Virus record (IMG/VR): IMGVR_UViG_3300047446_000271
Coordinates: 1-42,497 of that record
Strand: one strand, 5' to 3'
DNA from: a virus
Length of the DNA: 42,497 nucleotides
Numbering within the stretch: the first letter of the stretch is position 1; each line of letters opens with the position of its first letter. Below are positions 14,757 through 21,737 of the stretch, in pieces. The notes beneath the pieces were generated by a model that saw only the letters and a program-made list of their open reading frames with translations, made no database searches and was not told the DNA's origin. The translations under genes and the position numbers were made by a program.

Positions 14757-15173
14757 ATGCGTGATATTCAGAAGGTTTTAGAGCGTTGGGGCGGCTGGGC
14801 AGCCAGTGATGGTTCGAACGTTGATTACTCTCCGATAGCTGCCGGGTTTAAGGGCTTGCTGCCGCAGGGAAGTAGTAGCCGGTTATCGTGCACCGATGAT
14901 GACGGATTGGTTATTGAAGGTTGTATGGCGCGACTCAAGAAGAGAAAGCCGTATGAATACGAGCTGCTTGTTGCCCATTACATTCTCGAAATATCAAAGC
15001 GGAAAATAGCCAAGAAGCGCAAGAAGGATGAAAAGGTTATTCGGGTAGAGATTCAGATGGCCGAGGGCTTTATTGAAGGGTGCCTGGCGATGCTGGATAT
15101 CAGATTAGAAATGGACCCGGAAACGGAGTATGAAAAAGTATTAGTGCGGCCCGCAAAAACTCTAGTAGTGTGA
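14757..15173 (+). CDS. Q: Late antiterminator Q (phage 82-like family)
   Basis: This 138-residue protein switches on the late genes by letting RNA polymerase read through the terminator beyond the late promoter. It begins MRDIQKVLERWGGWAASD and contains VDYSPIAAGFKGLLP, typical of the 82-type Q family. The middle is basic (SKRKIAKKRKKDEK). GGAGAG lies six bases before the ATG at 14757, which is better than the GTG at 14745. It is the last gene of the right early operon, directly before a terminator and the lysis genes. Confidence 0.9.
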   Translation: MRDIQKVLERWGGWAASDGSNVDYSPIAAGFKGLLPQGSSSRLSCTDDDGLVIEGCMARLKKRKPYEYELLVAHYILEISKRKIAKKRKKDEKVIRVEIQMAEGFIEGCLAMLDIRLEMDPETEYEKVLVRPAKTLVV

Positions 15174-15211
15174 TAAGGGTGGTCACAACGACACAGCACT
15201 TATAAATCAGA

Positions 15212-15233
15212 AACCTCGCTTCGGCGGGGTTTT
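15212..15233 (+). terminator. Intrinsic terminator after Q (tR'-like)
   Basis: AACCTCGC pairs with GCGGGGTT around a TTCG tetraloop, followed by TTT. It lies between Q and the lysis genes, where the Q-controlled late terminator is expected. The late promoter itself should be in 15174-15211, but I see no clear -10/-35 pair there. Confidence 0.75.
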
Positions 15234-15242
15234 GTCGTTTAT

Positions 15243-15317
15243 GGGCCGGAAGCTCATTCGGTATGAGCGGTCCCCTCATAAGGGAAAGGTAGGCAGGTTC
15301 GAATCCTCCACGGCCCA
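15243..15317 (+). tRNA. tRNA-Met(CAT)-like gene, degenerate
   Basis: The 75 bases can fold as a cloverleaf: acceptor GGGCCGG with ACGGCCC, D-stem GCTC/GAGC, anticodon loop CTCATAA with anticodon CAT, and T-loop TTCGAAT. Mismatches are visible at the last acceptor pair (G-A), one T-stem pair (C-C) and one anticodon-stem pair, and the 3' end is A followed by CCC, not CCA. It may be a decaying phage tRNA or an RNA with another role. Stx-type lambdoid phages also carry tRNAs between Q and the lysis genes. Confidence 0.65.
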
Positions 15318-15467
15318 CCCATTAAATCAAGGTCGCCATAGAGCGGCCTTTCTCATATTTAGCGCCAACCATCCAGCAACCAATATCACTCATAGATAAC
15401 GTGCCGTGGCATGTGCTGGCGCTTTCCCGATTACACAGACAGCACCCCTGAAATACGGAGGTGTGGA
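15318..15467. other. Leader before the lysis cassette
   Basis: No gene is seen in these 150 bases between the tRNA-like sequence and the holin. A short repeat pair, AAGGTCGCC and GGCGGCC-like, follows the tRNA, and CGGAGGTG just before 15468 is the holin ribosome site. It is probably an untranslated part of the late transcript. Confidence 0.4.
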
Positions 15468-15776
15468 ATGCATCGTATGAACGACCAACCCGGAAACATT
15501 GTCACGCAGTTCTTTGCGTGGCTGGCAACTATTGCAGCCGGTCTTGGCCTTGCTACACAGGATGTCGTCTTCATGATATTCGGCCTTATCGGGGTCGTTA
15601 TCTCGCTGGCGTCATACGTAAATGGCCGGGTAGATGCCAGGCGCAAGCGCAAGGAAGATGAGAAGCGCACGAAGATGATTAGCGACTATCTCAAAGAGGT
15701 GAGTGATAAGCCTCATGCTGAGCGACCTGCTGCTGTGAGAGTGGTAACTGACGCATTGCAAAAGGCAGGTGAGTGA
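15468..15776 (+). CDS. Holin with dual start
   Basis: This protein of about 102 residues makes holes in the inner membrane or depolarises it to time lysis. It has two hydrophobic segments (about 12-28, FFAWLATIAAGLGLA, and 32-48, VFMIFGLIGVVISLA), then a strongly basic cytoplasmic tail with RRKRKEDEKRTK. Two starts, ATG at 15468 and 15477 (M-HR-M), give forms differing by three residues including one Arg, as in the holin/antiholin pairs of lambda and phage 21. CGGAGGTG is the ribosome site. The stop is directly followed by the lysozyme ATG. Confidence 0.85.
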   Translation: MHRMNDQPGNIVTQFFAWLATIAAGLGLATQDVVFMIFGLIGVVISLASYVNGRVDARRKRKEDEKRTKMISDYLKEVSDKPHAERPAAVRVVTDALQKAGE

Positions 15777-16307
15777 ATGAGCGGTTACAAGGGAAGGCTG
15801 AGCGCTGCAATGTTGGCCCTTGTTCTGGCTGGCGCACCCGCATCAGTAATGATGTCTCAGTTTCAGAGTGAGAAGGAAGGAACTAGCCTGATTGCTTATC
15901 CTGACGCTGGAGGTATCTGGACTATTTGCGGTGGTGTTACTCGCGTAAATGGCAAGCCTGTAGTCAAAGGCATGAGGCTGACTCGAGAGCAATGCGACAA
16001 GATCGATAAGGTTGAACAAGGCAAAGCGCTGGCCTGGGTGGATAAAAATATTCACGTTCCACTGACCGAGCCGCAAAAAGTCGGCATCGCTTCATTTTGT
16101 CCGTGGAATATTGGTCCCGGAAAATGTTTATCCTCCACGTTCTACCGCAAACTCAACGCTGGAGATCGTCACGGTGCATGTGAAGCGATAAAAAGCTGGG
16201 TATGGGACGGTGGCAAAGACTGTCGCATTAAAGCGAATAACTGCCGCGGACAGGTAGTGCGCCGTGAACAAGAGTCAGAACTGACATGCTGGGGGCTGGA
16301 TAAATGA
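15777..16307 (+). CDS. SAR endolysin, GH24 lysozyme
   Basis: This 176-residue muramidase cuts the glycan chains of peptidoglycan. The catalytic triad E34, D43 and T49 keeps the 9- and 6-residue spacing of T4 lysozyme (E11, D20, T26), within KEGTSLIAYPDAGGIWTICG. The N-terminus (about 9-27, AAMLALVLAGAPASVMM) is a weakly hydrophobic signal-arrest-release segment rich in Ala and Gly, as in phage 21 R. It would be exported inactive by Sec and released when the holin depolarises the membrane. It overlaps Rz by four bases. Confidence 0.93.
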   Translation: MSGYKGRLSAAMLALVLAGAPASVMMSQFQSEKEGTSLIAYPDAGGIWTICGGVTRVNGKPVVKGMRLTREQCDKIDKVEQGKALAWVDKNIHVPLTEPQKVGIASFCPWNIGPGKCLSSTFYRKLNAGDRHGACEAIKSWVWDGGKDCRIKANNCRGQVVRREQESELTCWGLDK

Positions 16308-16786
16308 AACCCAGTTACCAGCTTCTGATTGCATTGTTCGTTGTTAGCCTGGCTGGTGGCTTGATCTGGAGTGCTAACCACTACCACACCAAATATCAGG
16401 ATGAGAAACAGCGTGCAGATAAAGCAGAGCAAAGCCTCACCCTTGCGAAGCAGACGATTAGCGATATACAGACACGCCAGCGTGATGTTGCTGCGCTTGA
16501 TGCTAAATACACCCGAGAACTGGCAGATGCCAAAGCAACGATTGAACAGTTGCAGCGTGATATTGCTGCTGGCACTAAGCGGTTGCGCCTCGCCGCCACC
16601 TGCCCTGGTGTGTCCTCAACCACCAGCACCACCAGCGTGGATGATGCTACCGGCCCCCGACTTACTGACGCCGCTCAACGGGATTATTTCACCCTCAGAG
16701 AGCGAATCGAAACCAGCAGCAAGCAAATAGCAGGCATGCAGGAGTACATCAGGCAGCAATGCAGCAAACCAGTGGCCTCGCAATAG
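16304..16786 (+). CDS. Rz: i-spanin Rz
   Basis: This 160-residue inner-membrane spanin subunit has an N-terminal transmembrane helix (about 7-24, LLIALFVVSLAGGLIWSA) and a long periplasmic coiled coil (about 30-95). It works with Rz1 to fuse inner and outer membranes in the last step of lysis. Its start overlaps the lysozyme stop as ATGA. The whole Rz1 gene is nested inside it in another frame. Confidence 0.9.
   Translation: MKPSYQLLIALFVVSLAGGLIWSANHYHTKYQDEKQRADKAEQSLTLAKQTISDIQTRQRDVAALDAKYTRELADAKATIEQLQRDIAAGTKRLRLAATCPGVSSTTSTTSVDDATGPRLTDAAQRDYFTLRERIETSSKQIAGMQEYIRQQCSKPVASQ
16527..16730 (+). CDS. Rz1: o-spanin Rz1 lipoprotein, nested in Rz
   Basis: This 67-residue outer-membrane lipoprotein is read in the +1 frame inside Rz. 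The signal peptide (MPKQRLNSCSVILLLALSGC) ends in a lipobox L-S-G-C with the acylated Cys at 20. The mature part is Pro-rich (SPPPALVCPQPPAPP), the hallmark of Rz1. It pairs with Rz across the periplasm. The frame is open upstream to 16371, but the ATG at 16527 gives the right signal peptide. Confidence 0.9.
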   Translation: MPKQRLNSCSVILLLALSGCASPPPALVCPQPPAPPAWMMLPAPDLLTPLNGIISPSESESKPAASK

Positions 16787-16798
16787 CGGGGCTTTTTT
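16775..16798 (+). terminator. Intrinsic terminator at the end of Rz
   Basis: GCCTCGC pairs with GCGGGGC around AATA, followed by six T. The hairpin overlaps the last Rz codons. It would end or weaken the lysis transcript before the C4-like element. Confidence 0.75.
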
Positions 16799-16852
16799 AT
16801 ATCTGAATTTCACCGCGCACCGCAATGCGCACAAAAACACACCGAACCAACC

Positions 16853-16939
16853 CTTTGAAATGAGCCTTTGAGGAAGTCAGTTTGTGCTGGCGAGCCTTCG
16901 GTGGGCTGATTTCCATTGCGGCAAAGGTTCATCTCAAAG
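16853..16939 (+). ncRNA. C4-antisense-like structured RNA upstream of rha
   Basis: Outer arms 16853-16870 and 16922-16939 pair at 16 of 18 positions. Inner arms GGAAGTCAG (16872-16880) and CTGATTTCC (16906-16914) pair at 8 of 9. A further AGCC/GGCT hairpin with a CTTCGG-like turn sits in the centre. The size and nested fold resemble the C4 antisense RNA of P1/P7, which controls the ant antirepressor, and this element lies 15 bases before a Rha-type regulator gene. A covariance search against the C4 family would decide. Confidence 0.6.
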
Positions 16940-16953
16940 AAAGGTAATACGTT

Positions 16954-17481
16954 ATGACTGAAGCACTGGTATTCAATGAATTTGATTTCGCCAAGATGGT
17001 TATGGCTATTCAAGGAAAGGCGTTTACCACCAGCCAGAAGATTGCTGATTACTTTGGCAAAAGCCATAAGAACGTATTGAGAAAAATCAGGCAGACGATC
17101 AGTGAATGCCCAGATGATTTCGCCCGGCTCAATTTTGAGCCAGCTGATTTTATTGATAAAAATGGCGAGGCGCAGCCAATGTTTAAGCTAACAAAAGACG
17201 GCTATATGTTGGTCGTTATGGGCTTTACTGGCTCGGCAGCCATGTTAATCAAGGTCAGATATATCCAGGCGTTTAACTGGATGGCAGATCAACTTACTCG
17301 CTGGAGCGATATGGGCGAAGAGGCCCAGCACCGCCATTCATTGAAAGTCGCCAAGTCCGAAGTTAAAGCCCGAGTTGGCAGCAAATTGATGAATGCCAGG
17401 AAGCGAGAGAAGAAGTTGTTGGCATTGGAGTTTGAGCAAATCCTGTCGTTAACCCAGCCCAAATTGCTGTTCATAGAATAA
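16954..17481 (+). CDS. rha: Rha family phage regulatory protein
   Basis: This 175-residue protein has the Rha domain (about 20-105): FTTSQKIADYFGKSHKNVLR, FIDKNGEAQPMFKLTKDGY, LVVMGFTGSAAMLIKVRYI and FNWMADQL. Rha proteins are thought to be phage regulators, and some lambdoid copies interfere with growth in hosts lacking integration host factor. The C-terminal third is basic and unrelated. AAAGG precedes the ATG. Placement after a C4-like RNA suggests antisense control, as for P1 ant. Confidence 0.85.
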   Translation: MTEALVFNEFDFAKMVMAIQGKAFTTSQKIADYFGKSHKNVLRKIRQTISECPDDFARLNFEPADFIDKNGEAQPMFKLTKDGYMLVVMGFTGSAAMLIKVRYIQAFNWMADQLTRWSDMGEEAQHRHSLKVAKSEVKARVGSKLMNARKREKKLLALEFEQILSLTQPKLLFIE

Positions 17482-17490
17482 CTGTATCGC

Positions 17491-17682
17491 GTGAGCCACT
17501 TTAACAACTGCTCTCAATTACAAAGCTCACCTGCGGGTGGGCTTGATAACGGCAATGTTTTTTATGAGCCAAAGTTTGATCCCGAAGCAAATAGTGCTGA
17601 TAATTATTTCGCTGTGAGGAGCATAGGCGAGCGCAAGCTCAACCCAATAATGGGCTGTCATAGTGTACCTCCTGAGTTTTAG
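17491..17682 (+). CDS. Doubtful small ORF after rha
   Basis: This GTG-started frame codes for 63 residues and is in phase with rha, after its TAA. It contains SSPAGGLDNGNVFYEP and NSADNYFAVRSI, which look protein-like, but no ribosome site precedes the GTG. It may be a remnant of a longer protein or a reading frame used in an unclear way. The DNA at about 17534-17550 is repeated in part near 18253-18269. Confidence 0.3.
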   Translation: MSHFNNCSQLQSSPAGGLDNGNVFYEPKFDPEANSADNYFAVRSIGERKLNPIMGCHSVPPEF

Positions 17683-17990
17683 AATGGAGATAGCCTCGAC
17701 ATGAGGATATCTATTGTAGGAGTTAATTGCCTTACGGCGCTTATCTCCCTATAAGGTGGAATACTATGTCCCGTTTGATACTGGACACCGCTCGGCTATG
17801 AGCTCTGCGACTTTCCTCCTTCTATATATACTCAGTGGTTAATCGCCAATCTTGTTCAACGTGTTGGACAAACTGAACGAGTTACAAGTAGGACATTACA
17901 GCAGGCATCCATTGTGTGTCTGTGAAAATGCTTTGTTCAGATAATTCTTAGGGGTATTCTGGAGGCTCCAATAGAAAAGGAGTTTGATTA
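17683..17990. other. Gene-poor stretch
   Basis: No gene above about 20 codons with a ribosome site is visible. Very short ATG frames sit close together: 17 codons from 17701, 11 from 17766, then 14 from about 17798, where TGA and ATG overlap. The last part (17940-17990) carries the AGGAG ribosome site of the next gene. It may be an untranslated leader or the ruins of an older gene. Confidence 0.4.
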
Positions 17991-18182
17991 ATGTCTGATG
18001 AAATCCGCCGCTGTAAAATTGTGAGTATGTATGATCAACCAGAGGGGACTTTTATAAAGTTTGCTCCGGTTAAATTTTACGACGAAGGCAATAATCCGCA
18101 TGTTGGCGAGCAAGCAATCGTAGAAATGGATAACGGCAAAGTGATCACCGTTAATCCTGGTGAAATACATTTCATCAAGTAA
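17991..18182 (+). CDS. Hypothetical small protein (63 aa)
   Basis: The protein begins MSDEIRRCKIVSMYDQPEG and ends in a beta-rich pattern (IVEMDNGKVITVNPGEIHFI). It has no membrane segment or known motif. AAAAGGAG lies nine bases before the ATG and an intrinsic terminator follows 18 bases after the stop, so it looks like a self-contained gene. I do not recognise it. Confidence 0.65.
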   Translation: MSDEIRRCKIVSMYDQPEGTFIKFAPVKFYDEGNNPHVGEQAIVEMDNGKVITVNPGEIHFIK

Positions 18183-18200
18183 CGAATGAAATTTATATGA

Positions 18201-18224
18201 AACCCACTTCGGTGGGTTTTTTTA
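18201..18224 (+). terminator. Intrinsic terminator
   Basis: AACCCAC pairs with GTGGGTT around a TTCG tetraloop, followed by a run of T. It closes the small gene at 17991-18182. Confidence 0.85.
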
Positions 18225-18320
18225 TGGTGTGCCAAGCATGCTCAGTAGCTCCGGTGGGCTTGATAATGGTTAAAATGTCTCCATGATGTATGTTCACACG
18301 TACATAAGGGAATAAAATAA

Positions 18321-18620
18321 ATGGTTTATAGCAACGTGAAGACATTTTACATCAGTAGCAAAACTGATCCGCGGCCTATCCGTTATGATGTAATAACAAT
18401 TGACAAGGACACTATCCAAGTAAAAGTTATTGATGATCAACAGCATGGGATTTCACACCCAAGTTCGTTGGTACAATTAGATGACTTCCTGATAACCCGC
18501 GAACAATACAACCAGAAATACCCTTCAGGCTTCCAGCAGACGATAAGTGCGAATATGGCACCTGGTTTCGAAAACACCATATCCGATACCCTTCAAAGCC
18601 ATCGCAATTCAATTTCATAA
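18321..18620 (+). CDS. Hypothetical protein (99 aa)
   Basis: The protein starts MVYSNVKTFYISSKTDPRPI. Its N-terminal two-thirds alternate in a beta-strand pattern (IRYDVITIDKDTIQVKVIDD), and the tail is polar and probably disordered. AAGGGA precedes the ATG and a terminator follows the stop. Like its neighbour it appears to be a single-gene unit. No family is recognised. Confidence 0.6.
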   Translation: MVYSNVKTFYISSKTDPRPIRYDVITIDKDTIQVKVIDDQQHGISHPSSLVQLDDFLITREQYNQKYPSGFQQTISANMAPGFENTISDTLQSHRNSIS

Positions 18621-18656
18621 TTAGCGGCCTTCGAACGATATTGTTGCAACAACCTT

Positions 18657-18686
18657 AGCCACTGGCATTTGCTGGTGGCTTTTTTA
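18657..18686 (+). terminator. Intrinsic terminator before the glycosyltransferases
   Basis: AGCCACTGGC pairs with GCTGGTGGCT around ATTT with one internal mismatch, followed by six T. It ends the transcript of the preceding gene just before the glycosyltransferase pair. Confidence 0.8.
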
Positions 18687-18697
18687 TTGGAGCTTAT

Positions 18698-20155
18698 ATG
18701 CAGGTCACTATCGACGGTGTCCCGTATGCGCCTGTCTGCAATACAGTGGCCCGTATTGGTATTGCCATTACCACACACAATCGTGCTGATGTTCTTAGCC
18801 GCTCCATTGCTCAGCATAAGCAATTTTTACCACCCAGTGCGCTGGTGGTCGTCATTGATGACGGTTCAATGCCTTCAGCTTTAGTCCCTGATGGTGTTCA
18901 GCTCATTCGGCACGATAAATCACTGGGCATCGTGGCATCTAAAAACAGAAGCCTTGAAGCGCTGGTTGATGCCGGGTGTGAACATCTTTTTCTTTGGGAT
19001 GACGATGCCTGGCCTACGGCTACTGACTGGCATTTGCCTTACGTTGAATCGCCAGAGCCTCACTTGGCTTATCAGTTTCTCGACCTGGCTGGGCCAAAGA
19101 AGTTAAAAGATATGGCGGTGCTGTACCGGGATGATAAGCACATTGCTTACACCGGGCAGCGCGGCGTTATGCTGTATTTCCATCGCAGCGCTATCGAAAA
19201 AGTTGGTGGTTTCGACCCGGTCTACGGTCGTGGGATGTACGAGCATCCTGATCTGGCGCTTCGCATTCACAACGCCGGCTTAACGACTTGGGCGTTTGCT
19301 GATGTTATCGGGTCGGAAAAACTCATTTACTCACTTGATGAGCATGAGGCTGTAGAACGTTCTGTTCCTCGCTCTGATCGTGAAGCACTTGTTCGGAGTA
19401 ATGCCAAGATTTTTAGTGACCGAAGGGATGCTGGTTATACCGGGTATGTGGAGTACCGACGGCAGCGTGATGTGGTAATAACCTCATTACTGACTAGTCA
19501 ACCTGACCCGCAGCGCGGCGTTCGAATGAGTGTAGAACCAGCAGTATTATTCGCATGGTCCTCTTCTATTAGTGGTGCTGATGCGGTTGTGCTGGCTGAT
19601 GAGCTAACCAATCCACCAGCATGTGCAACGCTTGTTACTGTTCCCGCGGTAGAGATGAGCGTTTACTTTGCCCGATGGCTGCATATTTACCAGTACCTGC
19701 GCGCCCACCAGGAGATCCGTTTTGTCTGGTGTACCGATGGCACTGATGTTGAGATGCTGCGAGAGCCATGGCATGAAATGCAGCCAGGAGTTATCTACGT
19801 TGGTTCTGAGCCAAAGACTTACGATGATGTCTGGATGCAGCAGAGCCATCACGGTTCGCTTTATTCCACCTTCCTGAATGAACACCGCAACAGCACGCTG
19901 CTTAACGCCGGTCTGGTCGGCGGTTCACGCGAGGACGTGATGGAGTTTGCCCACCGCATTATTCGTCTGCATTACCGTATCGAAAGCCACCGCTTCTGGG
20001 GCACTGATAAAGCACCTCAGACAAAGGTAGATATGGCAGCGTTCGGCATTGTGGCTAAATCATTTGGCGACCGAATAGTTACCGGTCCGAAAATCCATAC
20101 AGTCTTCAAGACTGAGGGGATCGGCAAGGAGTACGCCTGGTGGAAACACAAATAA
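18698..20155 (+). CDS. Family 2 glycosyltransferase
   Basis: This 485-residue protein has a GT-A fold N-terminus: ARIGIAITTHNRADVLSRS, VVVIDDGS (50-57), then a metal-binding LWDDDAWP (99-106), and GRGMYEHPDLALRIHNAG as the acceptor loop. The C-terminal half (about 275-485) is a second region with FVWCTDGTDVEML and LLNAGLVGGSRED, perhaps a second transferase or a substrate-binding domain. It is cytosolic, with no membrane helix. It overlaps the next glycosyltransferase by 16 bases. It may modify phage DNA, virion proteins or a host glycan; the acceptor is not evident. Confidence 0.8.
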   Translation: MQVTIDGVPYAPVCNTVARIGIAITTHNRADVLSRSIAQHKQFLPPSALVVVIDDGSMPSALVPDGVQLIRHDKSLGIVASKNRSLEALVDAGCEHLFLWDDDAWPTATDWHLPYVESPEPHLAYQFLDLAGPKKLKDMAVLYRDDKHIAYTGQRGVMLYFHRSAIEKVGGFDPVYGRGMYEHPDLALRIHNAGLTTWAFADVIGSEKLIYSLDEHEAVERSVPRSDREALVRSNAKIFSDRRDAGYTGYVEYRRQRDVVITSLLTSQPDPQRGVRMSVEPAVLFAWSSSISGADAVVLADELTNPPACATLVTVPAVEMSVYFARWLHIYQYLRAHQEIRFVWCTDGTDVEMLREPWHEMQPGVIYVGSEPKTYDDVWMQQSHHGSLYSTFLNEHRNSTLLNAGLVGGSREDVMEFAHRIIRLHYRIESHRFWGTDKAPQTKVDMAAFGIVAKSFGDRIVTGPKIHTVFKTEGIGKEYAWWKHK

Positions 20156-20757
20156 AGTTTGTTGTGGTCGGCCATCACTCACGTCGTGAAATGGCTACCA
20201 CCCTTGCAGCTTCGCTTAATGCTCACCTTCTTATTGATGAGGCAGATCACGGCGCGAACTGGAATCATCGTCGCGCTTTAGTCTGGGCAGAAGAACAGGA
20301 TGGTCAAGTTGTAGTGCTGGAAGATGATGCGATCCCCGTCAGTGGCTTTGCTGAGTTGGCTAACGAATGGCTATCAAGATTCCCCGATACCCTTATCAGT
20401 TTTTATCTGGGAACTGGTCGCCCACCGCAGTATCAGCTGGAGATAGCCACCAAGTTGGTGCTGTCCGACAAGAACCGAACGGACTACATCACGATCCCTC
20501 GACTGATACATGGCGTCTGCTACAGCGTGCCGCCACAGCATCTCGCCAAAGTACTAACCCGATGGAGCCATAGCAAAGCGGCTGACTATGCAGTCGGCGA
20601 TGCTTACGGTGGCCCGGTTCTGTACCCGTGCTACTCCCTTGTTGATCATGCTGATGGCATGCTGGCGGAGAAGCCTAAAGACAACATGCCACGCCTCGAA
20701 AGACGCAAGGCCTGGAGGTTAAATGGCAAAGCTAACAACGCTACAACCCAGACTTAA
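20140..20757 (+). CDS. Second glycosyltransferase-like protein
   Basis: This 205-residue protein begins at GTG with KFVVVGHHSRREMATTLAAS and has VVVLEDDAIPVSGF (57-70), an E-D-D motif like the nucleotide-sugar and metal site of GT-A or GT25-type enzymes. The ending is basic (PRLERRKAWRLNGKANN). It overlaps the larger transferase upstream and the HNH gene downstream (35 bases), so the three are one translation unit. The substrate is unknown. Confidence 0.7.
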   Translation: METQIKFVVVGHHSRREMATTLAASLNAHLLIDEADHGANWNHRRALVWAEEQDGQVVVLEDDAIPVSGFAELANEWLSRFPDTLISFYLGTGRPPQYQLEIATKLVLSDKNRTDYITIPRLIHGVCYSVPPQHLAKVLTRWSHSKAADYAVGDAYGGPVLYPCYSLVDHADGMLAEKPKDNMPRLERRKAWRLNGKANNATTQT

Positions 20758-21091
20758 AGTGATAGAAACCCGGCGCATTAAGCCAGCATTAAGCGAGCAT
20801 CGCCGTATTAGTGGTAGTGCAAGGGTTGGTATGAAGCGCAGGATCTATAAGCGAGATGGTGGTCATTGCTGCATGTGCAAGCGTGTTGTTGACCTGTATG
20901 ACAGCCAGCTTGACCACCGTGAGGCGCTACAGTTCGGCGGCACCAATGACGAAACCAACCTATGGACGCTGTGTACCGAGTGCCATGATGGTAAGTCAGC
21001 CAGGGAGGCTGCAACCGGCCAGCCTGACGAGGTGGCGCTACGATGCAAGGCACCTGAACCCATCGGATGTCATGGAGTCATCGCGATCTAA
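20723..21091 (+). CDS. HNH endonuclease
   Basis: This 122-residue protein contains a full HNH motif: HCCMC zinc ligands (48-52), D64-H65 in QLDHREALQFGG, N79 in TNLWTLC, and CTECHDGK with H88. HNH proteins next to the terminase are common in HK97-like phages, where they support DNA packaging together with the large terminase. It is positioned just before terS. The tail beyond residue 95 is variable. Confidence 0.9.
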   Translation: MAKLTTLQPRLKVIETRRIKPALSEHRRISGSARVGMKRRIYKRDGGHCCMCKRVVDLYDSQLDHREALQFGGTNDETNLWTLCTECHDGKSAREAATGQPDEVALRCKAPEPIGCHGVIAI

Positions 21092-21092
21092 T

Positions 21093-21111
21093 TCAAATGA
21101 GAATCAATATC
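21093..21111. promoter_or_regulatory. Fur-box-like site 1
   Basis: The 19 bases TCAAATGAGAATCAATATC match the classical Fur consensus at 14 of 19 positions by my hand alignment. The site is in an AT-rich, gene-free strip after the HNH gene. Fur binding is not proven. Confidence 0.4.
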
Positions 21112-21152
21112 AAATTCACATCGATTATAGTTGCATTTGAAATCATTTTATC

Positions 21153-21171
21153 GCGAATGATAACAATTCTC
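21153..21171. promoter_or_regulatory. Fur-box-like site 2
   Basis: GCGAATGATAACAATTCTC matches the Fur consensus at 14 of 19 positions by my hand alignment and lies 60 bases after the first such site. The whole interval 21092-21272 holds no gene; it also contains a run of eight G at 21181-21188 and the terS ribosome site. Confidence 0.4.
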
Positions 21172-21272
21172 ACCAAGCCCGGGGGGGGTATCAACAAAAG
21201 TAAACCCCGATCGGGCTGGACACCGCGCCCCCTCTCACGCACAGAAAAAATCCCCTTTTGGAGGGTGTAAAC

Positions 21273-21734
21273 ATGTTAACAGGGCAGAAGCGCAAGTTTG
21301 CAATCGCGCTGATGTCCGGCTCAACTCAGGCCGCCGCCGCTGTAAAGGCTGGGTATTCTGAGAAATCCGCGCGTTCCAAGGGTTCGCAGCTGGCAAAAGA
21401 CCCGGATGTCATCGCGTTTATGAACAAAAAGCGTGATTTGGAATCCGCTGTTGAAGTGCCAGTGGATGAGCCAAAAACACCACCTCCGGTTGTTAACAAT
21501 CTGAGTGGAAAGTTCGAAGATCCCCTCGAGTTTTTAAAGTCGGTGATGAACGATATCACCGAAGAAACTGATGTCAGAAAAGACGCTGCCAAAGCCATGC
21601 TGCCTTACATCCATCCTAAGAAAGGCGAGGGTGGTAAAAAAGAGGCGCGAAATGCCGCTGCAAAAGTAGCAGCTGGCGCCAGCAAATTTGGAGCGATGGC
21701 ACCGCCGAAGCTTGTCGTAAACAACAAGGGGTAA
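21273..21734 (+). CDS. terS: Terminase small subunit
   Basis: This 153-residue protein recognises phage DNA for packaging. The N-terminal helix-turn-helix reads LTGQKRKFAIALMSGSTQAA, AVKAGYSEKSARSKGSQLAK, DPDVIAFMNKK, the terminase_2 pattern. The middle is acidic, and a helical segment (FLKSVMNDITEETDVRKDAA) is the likely oligomerisation part. GGAGGGTG precedes the ATG at 21273, which I prefer to an in-frame start at 21258. It is followed after three bases by the large subunit. Confidence 0.92.
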   Translation: MLTGQKRKFAIALMSGSTQAAAAVKAGYSEKSARSKGSQLAKDPDVIAFMNKKRDLESAVEVPVDEPKTPPPVVNNLSGKFEDPLEFLKSVMNDITEETDVRKDAAKAMLPYIHPKKGEGGKKEARNAAAKVAAGASKFGAMAPPKLVVNNKG

Positions 21735-21737
21735 TCC

